Shown piece after piece: positions 6,486-12,832 of a DNA stretch of 14,927 nucleotides; position 1 is the stretch's first letter, and the number at the start of each line of letters is the position of its first letter. The translations under genes and the position numbers were made by a program. The notes beneath the pieces were generated by a model. The model made no database searches and was not told the DNA's origin. It worked only from the letters and a program-made list of their open reading frames with translations. This DNA is from CAZERD01 sp964515405 (lineage in GTDB: Bacteria; Campylobacterota_A; Desulfurellia; Desulfurellales; CAZERD01), in the NCBI GenBank assembly GCA_964515405.1, contig CAZERD010000036.1, positions 1-14,927 of the forward strand, written 5' to 3'.

Positions 6486-6974
6486 TCACCCACCGCATGG
6501 CGTAGCATCACCCTTAAGTTTATCAACAGCGTGTGGAAGTACATCCACCACAAACTTCAGATCTTCCTCCACAGCCCTGGGGGATCCTGGGAGATTAATA
6601 ATAAGCGTATCTCCCCTCACACCAGCAACCATACGAGTAAGCATGGCTCTCTTCGTTTTACCCAAAGCGTTTATCAAAACAGCCTGCGTTATACCCGGTA
6701 CCTCATATTCAATAATATCCCTGGTCACTTGTGGAGTAACATCCCTGGGATACAGACCCGTTCCACCACTTGTAAGAAGCACATCAACGCTGCCCACAGC
6801 CCTTAACATCGTCTCCTTTATTATAGACATCTCATCCGGGACAACATCGTAAAACACTAAAATTCCGTTTATCCTACTTATAATTCCCTCCACTACCGGT
6901 TTCACTTTATCCTTTCTCTTATCAGAAGAACGTGAGTCACTCATTACTATGAGTCCAAACCTATAATCTGACAT
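6486..6974 (-). CDS. moaB: MogA/MoaB-family molybdopterin adenylyltransferase-like protein
   Basis: This 162-residue protein has the two signatures of the MoCF/MPT-binding fold: TSGGTGLYPRDVTP (about 68-81) and DTLIINLPGSPRAVEEDL (about 121-138). The family adenylates molybdopterin before Mo or W insertion, feeding cofactor to molybdo- or tungsto-enzymes. Length matches the short MoaB type rather than the longer E. coli MogA (about 195). The ATG at 6974 lies inside hisF (14-base overlap) with AAGG upstream in the hisF coding sequence. No other molybdenum cofactor gene is visible here, so the operon position does not identify the partner enzyme. In organisms with only one such protein it may serve as the MogA equivalent. 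Confidence 0.9.
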   Translation of the reverse strand: MSDYRFGLIVMSDSRSSDKRKDKVKPVVEGIISRINGILVFYDVVPDEMSIIKETMLRAVGSVDVLLTSGGTGLYPRDVTPQVTRDIIEYEVPGITQAVLINALGKTKRAMLTRMVAGVRGDTLIINLPGSPRAVEEDLKFVVDVLPHAVDKLKGDATPCGG

Positions 6975-7713
6975 TGATACCTTCTCCCTTCAAATATTCC
7001 TTCGTCTGAGCAATAGTGTACTCCCCAAAATGGAATATAGAAGCAGCAAGAGCAGCATCTGCACCAACCCTAAACACATCTCTCATATGCTTAGGAGAAC
7101 CAGCGCCCCCCGAAGCAATCACAGGTATACCAACAGCACGAACAACCGCCTCTGTTAGTTCTACATCATATCCGTCCTTGGTACCATCTCTATCCATGCT
7201 GGTCAACAATATTTCACCAGCTCCCAGTTTTTCAACCTCCTTAGCCCATTCCACTGCCTCTATACCAGTTCCTACTCTACCGCCATGAGTAAATACCTCA
7301 AAACCTTCACCCACTCTCTTGGCATCTATAGCTACAACTATGCACTGAGCACCAAACACTTTGGAGGCACGCTTAACTACCTCAGGGTTCTGGACAGCCG
7401 CTGTATTTAGAGACACTTTATCAGCTCCAGCTTTCAACAGAGCTCTAATATCCTCAATACCCTTCACTCCACCACCAACAGTCACCGGCATGAACACATT
7501 CTCAACTGTCCTCTCCACAACCCTTATCATTATAGCTCTTTTCTCATAACTGGCGGTTATGTCTAGAAACACCAGTTCATCCGCACCTTGCCTATCGTAC
7601 ACTATGGCTTGTTCCACAGGATCCCCTGCATCTCTAAGCTCCACGAAGTTAATACCTTTAACCACTCTACCTTCTTTAACATCCAAACAGGGAACTATCC
7701 TTTTAGCAAGCAC
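6961..7713 (-). CDS. hisF: Imidazole glycerol phosphate synthase, cyclase subunit
   Basis: This 250-residue (beta/alpha)8 barrel converts PRFAR plus ammonia (from HisH) to IGP and AICAR in histidine biosynthesis. The catalytic aspartates D11 (RIVPCLDVK) and D130 (VVAIDAKR) are at their exact standard positions, and the phosphate-binding GGGV (80-83) and SGGAG loops are intact. The start is GTG at 7713, with GGAG about 7 bases upstream. It is the first gene of a seven-gene operon and has a near-perfect promoter. HisH and the other his genes are not adjacent, which implies dispersed his genes or a cluster elsewhere. Confidence 0.97.
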   Translation of the reverse strand: MLAKRIVPCLDVKEGRVVKGINFVELRDAGDPVEQAIVYDRQGADELVFLDITASYEKRAIMIRVVERTVENVFMPVTVGGGVKGIEDIRALLKAGADKVSLNTAAVQNPEVVKRASKVFGAQCIVVAIDAKRVGEGFEVFTHGGRVGTGIEAVEWAKEVEKLGAGEILLTSMDRDGTKDGYDVELTEAVVRAVGIPVIASGGAGSPKHMRDVFRVGADAALAASIFHFGEYTIAQTKEYLKGEGINVRL

Positions 7714-7742
7714 AGCTTATCTCCTCTATAACCCTGCTTTTG

Positions 7743-7771
7743 ATAATAGATTGAGGCCAAAACAATGTCAA
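7743..7771 (-). promoter_or_regulatory. Sigma-70 promoter of the hisF-to-metG operon
   Basis: On the minus strand a perfect TTGACA (7771-7766) is followed by 17 bases and TATTAT (7748-7743), five of six matches to TATAAT. Transcription should start near 7736, leaving a leader of about 22 bases with GGAG before the GTG start. This is one of the strongest promoters in the window and would drive all seven genes. Confidence 0.8.
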
Positions 7772-7820
7772 GAATATAACGTAGCGCCGCACAGAATATT
7801 TACAGATCAGAACATACTAC

Positions 7821-7843
7821 AAGCAAAAGCCCCAAGAGGGACT
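7821..7843 (-). terminator. Rho-independent terminator of the FKBP gene
   Basis: In the minus-strand RNA, AGUCCC (7843-7838) pairs with GGGGCU (7833-7828) around a UCUU loop and is followed by UUUUGCUU (ending 7821). It begins only 5 bases after the FKBP stop and lies upstream of the hisF promoter, cleanly separating the two units. Confidence 0.65.
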
Positions 7844-7848
7844 TCCAC

Positions 7849-8274
7849 TCAAACAATTTCTACAAGGGTTATCTCAAATGTAAGATTCCTACCAGCCAAA
7901 GGATGATTAGCATCCAAAGTTATGGTATCATCAGAAATATCTGTCACGGTCACTATGAATGTTTGGCCGTTCTGCTGCATCTGAAGCTGTTGCCCAACCT
8001 GAGGATTCAGATCCTCCGGAAGTCCACTCTTAGGAAATTCCACCACCATATCATCCCTATGCTCCCCGTAAGCCTTCTCTGGTGGCACAACCACAGTTTT
8101 AGTCTCCCCTACTTCCATACCCACAACAGCTTCATCAAAACCAGGAATTATCTGCTCTGCCCCCAAAACAAACTCCAGAGGTTCCTTTCCAAACGACTCG
8201 TCAAAAACAGTACCATCATCCAGCTTTCCCCTGTAGTGGACTTTCACCCTGTCCCCACTCTTAGCCTGTGCCAT
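7849..8274 (-). CDS. FKBP-type peptidyl-prolyl isomerase, SlyD-like
   Basis: This 141-residue cytoplasmic protein combines an FKBP prolyl-isomerase domain with a SlyD-type inserted IF chaperone flap. FKBP marks are KVHYRGKLDDGTVFDES (11-27), QIIPGFDEAVVGM (41-53) and PPEKAYGEH (65-72). The flap lies around 73-122, and FEITLVEI closes the barrel. The metal-binding His/Cys-rich tail of E. coli SlyD is absent, as in many thermophile homologues. The ATG at 8274 is chosen because GGAGGT lies directly upstream; a start at 8307 would add 11 hydrophobic residues that are just the translated U-rich leader. It is followed by a terminator. No confident promoter was found in the 128 bases upstream. Confidence 0.93.
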   Translation of the reverse strand: MAQAKSGDRVKVHYRGKLDDGTVFDESFGKEPLEFVLGAEQIIPGFDEAVVGMEVGETKTVVVPPEKAYGEHRDDMVVEFPKSGLPEDLNPQVGQQLQMQQNGQTFIVTVTDISDDTITLDANHPLAGRNLTFEITLVEIV

Positions 8275-8336
8275 AATACCTCCAAAAATAAAAAAATAAA
8301 GCCTCACCTGCTATTCAACAGCACGCAAAACCTATA

Positions 8337-8357
8337 GTTTGGTTATCTCAACCAAAC
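8337..8357. repeat. Perfect 8-base inverted repeat upstream of the FKBP gene
   Basis: GTTTGGTT (8337-8344) and AACCAAAC (8350-8357) flank a 5-base centre, ATCTC. Downstream on the minus strand is only TATAGGTTTTG, so it is a poor terminator for the permease gene. It could be an operator or a leader hairpin of the FKBP transcript. Confidence 0.4.
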
Positions 8358-8363
8358 AGAAAA

Positions 8364-8404
8364 CCAATATCATAAAACCCATCCAATATCAAGTGACCCA
8401 TATC
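8364..8404 (-). repeat. Short direct repeats, GATATTGG type
   Basis: Read on the minus strand, GATATTGG occurs at 8390-8383 and 8371-8364 (period 19), with a related GATATGGG at 8404-8397 overlapping the end of the permease gene. Spacing close to two helical turns is suggestive of regulator half-sites, but no regulator is known. Confidence 0.35.
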
Positions 8405-9509
8405 AGAAAAACAAAAAATAGGACACAACCCCTGTAAACACGAAGTAGGGAAGAGAATAAATGTGAAAATCCAGCCACACCTTCCTGTTTCCCGCTATCC
8501 TGAGAGCTATTATGTTAGCAAGGGAAGCTATAACTACACCGTTACCGCCAAGATTAACCCCATAAGCGATAGAAAGCCAATCATGCGTAAATTTCGACAC
8601 AAACACGCTGGCCGGTACATTGCTCATCACCTGGGAGGAAATAGCAGAAAAAATAAAAGCACTCCTCGGGGAGGAAATACCTAACCTTCCAACCACATCT
8701 ATCACAGCCGGAATCATAGATATAACCCTGAAATCAACAAATATAACCATAAACAATAGTATGAGAATCCAATCCACCCGAATTAACACCTCTCCATAAA
8801 GCACACCATATATAACAAGAATACAAAGAAATGAATACAAAGGATAGCCCATTTCTATAGCAACAATATATAACACCAGCAGAACACCCGAAAAGAGAGC
8901 AAGCACCCTATCTTGTGCTTTTCCTTCCACGTGTTTGGGAGAAAACGTAAGTTCCTTCCCGGAAGCAACAACCATGGTAACAATCACAAGCACACAAAAC
9001 ATCATAAACACCAGGGGCAACATGTGTCCCGTGAATCCCAAAAACGAAACGCCCCACCTGTGCCATAAGTAGATATTTTGGGGGTTTCCTATTGGCGTCA
9101 AGGCAGAACCAACATTGACGGATATAGCCTCCAGTATTATAAGCTTGGTTATATTGTTCTCTATCATCTCCTGAATGCTTATGGTAAGCGGTATCACTAT
9201 AAACAGGGTTATATCATTGGTCAGGAAAGTGGATAAAAAGGCAGATAATAGTACAAGAAATACAAAAAGCATTCTCTCTGTACGAATCTTAGCCAGTATG
9301 TTTTTAGAGAAAACGTGAAAAAACCTGCTTTCCTTGAGTCCCGTGGTTATGATTAATAAACCCGATAAGATAACTATCGTCTTCCAATCCACAAAATGGG
9401 GATACTCAGGAACAGTGGAAGGATAAATAAGAGCAAGTATAACAAGGATAAAAAAGAATATGAAGAAGATAAATTCCCTTTTAAGTGCTTCTATCACAAT
9501 ATCCACCAT
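8403..9509 (-). CDS. ArsB/NhaD/SLC13-type ion permease (IT superfamily)
   Basis: This 368-residue protein is almost entirely hydrophobic, with about 10-11 membrane segments. Conserved IT-superfamily elements are SAFLSTFLTNDITLFIVIPL (89-108), NVGSALTPIGNPQN (132-145), SQVMSNVPAS (292-301) and NLGGNGVVIASLANIIAL (319-336): the two inverted half-repeats with TND/GNP and SNVPAS/GGNG motifs. Family members carry arsenite, Na+/H+, citrate, sulfate or other anions; the substrate cannot be told, and no arsR or arsC is next to it. At 368 residues it is somewhat shorter than typical (400-430). The start is uncertain: GGGAG abuts the ATG at 9509, and the likely transcription start lies at about the same place, so GTG at 9506 or 9497 may be used instead. 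Confidence 0.85.
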   Translation of the reverse strand: MVDIVIEALKREFIFFIFFFILVILALIYPSTVPEYPHFVDWKTIVILSGLLIITTGLKESRFFHVFSKNILAKIRTERMLFVFLVLLSAFLSTFLTNDITLFIVIPLTISIQEMIENNITKLIILEAISVNVGSALTPIGNPQNIYLWHRWGVSFLGFTGHMLPLVFMMFCVLVIVTMVVASGKELTFSPKHVEGKAQDRVLALFSGVLLVLYIVAIEMGYPLYSFLCILVIYGVLYGEVLIRVDWILILLFMVIFVDFRVISMIPAVIDVVGRLGISSPRSAFIFSAISSQVMSNVPASVFVSKFTHDWLSIAYGVNLGGNGVVIASLANIIALRIAGNRKVWLDFHIYSLPYFVFTGVVSYFLFF

Positions 9510-9513
9510 CTCC

Positions 9514-9542
9514 CTTATACAACCTCAGTTTTGCTTTTTCAA
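9514..9542 (-). promoter_or_regulatory. Sigma-70 promoter of the permease gene (possibly leaderless)
   Basis: On the minus strand TTGAAA (9542-9537), a 17-base spacer and TATAAG (9519-9514) form a good promoter. The start site would fall near 9507, inside or next to the annotated ATG (9509-9507), so the message may be leaderless or begin translation at an internal GTG. Confidence 0.6.
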
Positions 9543-9576
9543 ATCTTTGACACATACACCCACCGATCACTTAATG

Positions 9577-9605
9577 TGGATAACCTCCTAAATATCATGT
9601 ATAAT
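9577..9605 (+). promoter_or_regulatory. Sigma-70 promoter of the WecA-like gene
   Basis: TGGATA (9577-9582), a 17-base spacer and a perfect TATAAT (9600-9605) precede the gene. The start site is expected near 9612, giving a leader of about 20 bases containing AAGGGGA. It is arranged back to back with the permease promoter. Confidence 0.65.
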
Positions 9606-9631
9606 CCTCAAGAGAAGCAAAAGGGGACTAC

Positions 9632-10678
9632 ATGCTGTTCTTTACTAAGATGCACGGAGACACCTACTTTATTCCCGTCGTCACATCTATAATCACAAGC
9701 TTCATATGCATCATATATTCTAAAAGGAAAGGTATATTCCTTGACCCCGCAAACCAACCAAAACCGCAAAGAATGCACATAAAGGACACACCAAGATGTG
9801 GAGGGGTGGGCATCTTTATAGCCCTGTGCATAGGTTCCCTAATAACGGACTCAAGACTCAGTATATTGATTATAATCACCTCCCTACCAGCATTTCTCAT
9901 CGGCACTTTAGAGGACATAACAGGCAACATAAAACCCTGGGTAAGATTACTGTTTGCATCCATATCCGCACTAGCGGGAATACTGATAGTGGGAGCAACA
10001 GTAACCAACATAGGGTATTTTAAATTATGGCTTACATTCCCAGCATTCGTATCAATTCCTTTTACCATATTCGCAGTTACGGGAGTAACCAATTCTATCA
10101 ACATAATAGACGGAATCAACGGCCTAGCTTCAGGATTCACGATAATAAGTCTGCTCAGTTTAGCATACGTGAGCTACAAGGCAGGAAACCCCGAGTTAAC
10201 AAAAGCAATGTTACTAACCCTATTAGCCACCACAGGATTCTTCATGCTCAACTTTCCGTGGGGCAAGATCTTCTTAGGAGACGGAGGAGCCTATCTTCTG
10301 GGTTTTCTCCTTGCTGAATTCTCCGTATTGCTGGTCGTTAAAAATTCCTCCGTCTCCCCATGGTTCCCGCTTGCAATACTCATTTACCCTGTTTGGGAGT
10401 CTCTCTTTTCCATATACAGAAGGAAAATGGTTAAACACAAAAGGGCAACAGCCCCCGACAAGCTCCACCTGCACTCTGTACTGAAAAGAGTATTCATTAA
10501 ATCAAACCCTCTAACCTCAGTAGCACTCCTCCTGTTTATATCAGTCTTTGATTATTTCGCCACCAAAGTCTACTCAAGAACGCAAGACCTTACCATTCTC
10601 GCTTTCACCTTCATAATCCTATACACTATAATTTACGATTACACACTCAGAACAGGAAAAAACAGGAAAAAACACTAA
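9632..10678 (+). CDS. Polyprenyl-phosphate sugar-1-phosphate transferase, WecA/MraY family
   Basis: This 348-residue integral membrane enzyme (about 10-11 helices) transfers a sugar-1-phosphate from a UDP-sugar to a polyprenyl phosphate on the cytoplasmic face, starting O-antigen, teichoic-acid or exopolysaccharide chains. Signatures seen in order: DPANQPKPQRMH (38-49), RCGGVGI (55-61), the acidic pair E94-D95, NIIDGINGLA (157-166, with the catalytic-region Asp 160), FLGDGGAY (214-221) and the loop HLHS (279-282). The last fits WecA-type rather than MraY, which would have a longer HHH motif and sit in a mur cluster. The ATG at 9632 has AAGGGGA before it. It converges on the thiamine-binding-like gene and shares 4 bases with it. 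Confidence 0.92.
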   Translation: MLFFTKMHGDTYFIPVVTSIITSFICIIYSKRKGIFLDPANQPKPQRMHIKDTPRCGGVGIFIALCIGSLITDSRLSILIIITSLPAFLIGTLEDITGNIKPWVRLLFASISALAGILIVGATVTNIGYFKLWLTFPAFVSIPFTIFAVTGVTNSINIIDGINGLASGFTIISLLSLAYVSYKAGNPELTKAMLLTLLATTGFFMLNFPWGKIFLGDGGAYLLGFLLAEFSVLLVVKNSSVSPWFPLAILIYPVWESLFSIYRRKMVKHKRATAPDKLHLHSVLKRVFIKSNPLTSVALLLFISVFDYFATKVYSRTQDLTILAFTFIILYTIIYDYTLRTGKNRKKH

Positions 10679-10989
10679 GAGGAAAGCCTCCTGCCCACCT
10701 TCTTCTCAAGCGATTCTATCTTCTGCTTCAATCTGTTGGATTTCCCTTTCCTTATATCAAACTTCACAGTAGCGTATACCCTATTACAATCGCTACCAAG
10801 AAGGTTGTATGACATCTCTATAATCCCAAGAGCCTCGCTCAAAGTATCCGTCTCAAACACAGTGCCCATGGGAGTAATTTTATAAGGAACACCACTTCTA
10901 TCTACCGCATCCAATATCCTTGATACATACAGGCTTACACTCTCCCCTTTGTCCGTAGGAAACATGGCAAACTCCACAAGCACAGACAC
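10675..10989 (-). CDS. MTH1187/YkoF-family thiamine-binding-like protein (DUF77)
   Basis: This 104-residue single-domain protein has the MTH1187 signature: SVLVEFAMFPTDKGESVSLYVSRIL near the start, then PYKITPMGTVFE and CNRVYATVKFDIRKGKSNRLKQKIESLEKK. Family members form small ferredoxin-like oligomers, and some bind thiamine or related ligands; the exact role is unknown. The GTG at 10989 is preferred because its product begins exactly like family members (M-SVLVEF) and GGGGG lies 6 bases before it; a TTG start at 11010 would lie inside the upstream hairpin. It is downstream of the acyl-CoA synthetase by 30 bases and probably co-transcribed. Its stop overlaps that of the WecA-like gene on the other strand. 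Confidence 0.88.
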   Translation of the reverse strand: MSVLVEFAMFPTDKGESVSLYVSRILDAVDRSGVPYKITPMGTVFETDTLSEALGIIEMSYNLLGSDCNRVYATVKFDIRKGKSNRLKQKIESLEKKVGRRLSS

Positions 10990-10995
10990 ACAACA

Positions 10996-11020
10996 CCCCC
11001 AAGGGGGCAAACACCCCCTT
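10996..11020 (-). promoter_or_regulatory. Intercistronic G5/C5 hairpin next to the MTH1187-gene ribosome-binding site
   Basis: In the minus-strand RNA, AAGGGGG (11020-11014) pairs perfectly with CCCCCUU (11007-11001) around a UGUUUG loop, and a second GGGGG (11000-10996), the Shine-Dalgarno sequence, follows at once. The C5 block can pair with either G5 block. There is no U tract, so it is not a standard terminator. The hairpin starts at the last base of the synthetase stop codon. Confidence 0.5.
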
Positions 11021-12771
11021 CAGTTTCTCCTCGTCAAATCAAGTTCTTTCTCAAAATCCGACTCCTTGAATTCAAACTCACCACGTTTATCCTGTTCTCT
11101 AAGGCTTGCCTCGTACTCCCTCAAACTCTTCCTCATCAGCTTCGCACTAATGGTTTTCTTAAACTCCCTGAGAAACTCTATAGACCTCGGTCTCTTGTAA
11201 GGAGCCATATTGTTCCTTATGAACCTAAAGATATCAAGAGCCACCTCACGCGAAGGCTTATAATCCGGCTTTAATATCACAAATGCTTTCGGCACTATCC
11301 TACCCCTTTCATCTTCAGTAGGTATTACACCAGCTTCCAAAACAGCCGGATGAACAGAAAGCTCACTCTCAACCTCAAACGGCGAAATCCTGTAATCAAG
11401 GCTCTTGAATACATCATCTGTCCTGCCTATAAAGTAAAAATACCCATCCTCATCCTTATATACAGAATCACCGGAAAGGTACCAGTTACCCTTAAACACA
11501 TTCCTGTTGAGCTCTTCATCATCATACCCCTGCATTAGCCCCAGAGGTCTAGTAGGAAATGTCTTTACACATAACTGTCCATCTTCTCCTGACCCAAGCT
11601 CATCAAGAAAATTATTAAGCACATCGACATGGTACCCAGGAGCAGGCTTACCGAATGACAAATTCTTTCTGGGTTCCCCCTTAAAGTTCCCGACGGAAAG
11701 AGTGGTTTCTGTTTGACCATATCCCTCTCTAACGTCCACACCAAGGGCAGATTCAACCCTTTTCACGACATCGGGTATCAACGGCTCTCCTGCACTCACA
11801 ACTTCCCTCAACTTGAGGTTATAAGCGCTCAGGTCCTCAATCGTCAGAAGTTTCAAAGCACTCAAAGGCGCGCACAAAGTAGTAACCCTATACTTTTCCA
11901 TAACCTTTAGAACAGACCTGGCTTCAAATCTCTTGTACCTAAACAAAACAACCGTTGACTCAGCATTCCACGGTGCATAAAAACTGCTCCAGGCATATTT
12001 TCCCCACCCAGGAGAGCTAATGTTATAGTGTATATCTCCCTTCTGCAATCCGATCCAGTACATCGTAGTCAAATGCCCAACAGGGTATATATGCGTATGA
12101 GTAACAAGCTTCGGCTTGGCTGTTGTTCCCGATGTGAAAAACAAAAACAGAGGATCATTGGAGTATGTTATAAACGGAGGCTCATATTCTTCACTGTACT
12201 TCTCAGCGTTTTTATAATTAATAAAAGAAGGTATATCCTCATCGTCATGAACATGCTCAATATCATCTCCAACATTTATCATAGCTTTCAACCTGCTCAA
12301 AACATTTCCTGCTTCTAAAACCCTGTGCGCATACTCATCATTGGCAATCACAAATTTTATATTCCCCCTTTCTATTCTGTCAGCTATATCCTTTGAAGGT
12401 AGAAGGGTAGCTCCCGGTATGATAACCCCTCCTGCTTTCATTATACCCAACATCAATTCAAGAAGATCAACAGAGGAGTCCATGATCATGAATACCCTAT
12501 CACCTTTCTGAAGACCCAAATCCCTGAGGAAATTCGCTACCTGATTGGATTTCCTTCTCATTTCATCAAAAGTAACCTTTCTTTCTACTTCTCCCCCATC
12601 CGTGCATATCACAGCAAGATTGAAGTTACCCCTGGCCATGTGGTCGAAGTAATCCGTTGCCCAGTTGAATTTTGAGAGATCTGGCCACTCAAAGCCATCC
12701 ACTGCCTCAGCGTAGCTCTTCACACTGAGAAGAAAATCCCTCACCTTCAAAAAACTATCAAGCCCGCTCAT
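11020..12771 (-). CDS. AMP-forming acyl-CoA synthetase (acetyl-/medium-chain type)
   Basis: This 583-residue adenylate-forming enzyme converts a carboxylic acid, ATP and CoA to acyl-CoA, AMP and PPi. The P-loop-like A3 motif FFTSGTTAKPK is at 211-221, GYGQTETT (A5) at 350-357, YLSGD with GRTDDVFKSLDYRIS (A7/A8) at 431-463, and an A10-like KKTISAKLMR at 538-547 with the catalytic Lys at 544. The segment NISSPGWGKYAWSSFYAPW (250-268) resembles medium-chain/2-methylbutyryl-type acyl-CoA synthetases. A10 normally reads PKTxSGKxxR; here Pro is Lys and Gly is Ala. The charged C-terminal tail is usual in this subgroup. The ATG at 12771 follows GGGGG by 6 bases. The gene lies 50 bases after the ETF-quinone oxidoreductase-like gene, consistent with activation of a fatty or short branched acid. 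The substrate is unknown. Confidence 0.92.
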   Translation of the reverse strand: MSGLDSFLKVRDFLLSVKSYAEAVDGFEWPDLSKFNWATDYFDHMARGNFNLAVICTDGGEVERKVTFDEMRRKSNQVANFLRDLGLQKGDRVFMIMDSSVDLLELMLGIMKAGGVIIPGATLLPSKDIADRIERGNIKFVIANDEYAHRVLEAGNVLSRLKAMINVGDDIEHVHDDEDIPSFINYKNAEKYSEEYEPPFITYSNDPLFLFFTSGTTAKPKLVTHTHIYPVGHLTTMYWIGLQKGDIHYNISSPGWGKYAWSSFYAPWNAESTVVLFRYKRFEARSVLKVMEKYRVTTLCAPLSALKLLTIEDLSAYNLKLREVVSAGEPLIPDVVKRVESALGVDVREGYGQTETTLSVGNFKGEPRKNLSFGKPAPGYHVDVLNNFLDELGSGEDGQLCVKTFPTRPLGLMQGYDDEELNRNVFKGNWYLSGDSVYKDEDGYFYFIGRTDDVFKSLDYRISPFEVESELSVHPAVLEAGVIPTEDERGRIVPKAFVILKPDYKPSREVALDIFRFIRNNMAPYKRPRSIEFLREFKKTISAKLMRKSLREYEASLREQDKRGEFEFKESDFEKELDLTRRN

Positions 12772-12777
12772 GAGACA

Positions 12778-12801
12778 CCCCCTATCAAATTGGTAGAGGG
12801 G
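12778..12801 (-). promoter_or_regulatory. Hairpin masking the acyl-CoA synthetase ribosome-binding site
   Basis: In the minus-strand RNA, CCCC (12801-12798) and CUA (12796-12794) can pair with UAG (12784-12782) and GGGG (12781-12778), with a bulged U between the two helices. The G5 block is the Shine-Dalgarno sequence for the ATG at 12771. Transcripts reading through from upstream carry the whole stem; transcripts from the local promoter (start near 12797) would lack the C4 arm. The stem is short, so function is speculative. Confidence 0.4.
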
Positions 12802-12803
12802 AA

Positions 12804-12832
12804 ATTCTAACTAATTTTCGCTTAATTTTCAA
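12804..12832 (-). promoter_or_regulatory. Sigma-70-type promoter of the acyl-CoA synthetase gene
   Basis: TTGAAA (12832-12827), a 17-base spacer and TAGAAT (12809-12804) match the consensus at 5 of 6 positions in each box. The -35 box lies in the last codons of the upstream oxidoreductase gene. The expected start is near 12797, leaving a leader of about 26 bases. Confidence 0.6.

Noticed and set aside
6310..6852. 180-codon plus-strand open frame opposite the HD and moaB-like genes
   Set aside because: It spans two well-supported genes on the other strand and has no ribosome-binding site.
8275..8307. Upstream start of the FKBP gene adding 11 residues
   Set aside because: The added part is the translated U-rich leader; the ATG at 8274 has a strong GGAGGT and matches the family N-terminus.
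8337..8357. Inverted repeat as terminator of the permease gene
   Set aside because: No U-rich tract follows the stem on the minus strand; it is kept only as a repeat.
9664..10140. 158-codon minus-strand open frame inside the WecA-like gene
   Set aside because: It is a shadow of a strongly conserved membrane enzyme; the product has no family resemblance.
10990..11010. TTG start giving a 111-residue MTH1187 protein
   Set aside because: The extra residues lie inside a GC-rich hairpin, whereas the GTG at 10989 yields the conserved family start with a well-spaced G5 ribosome-binding site.
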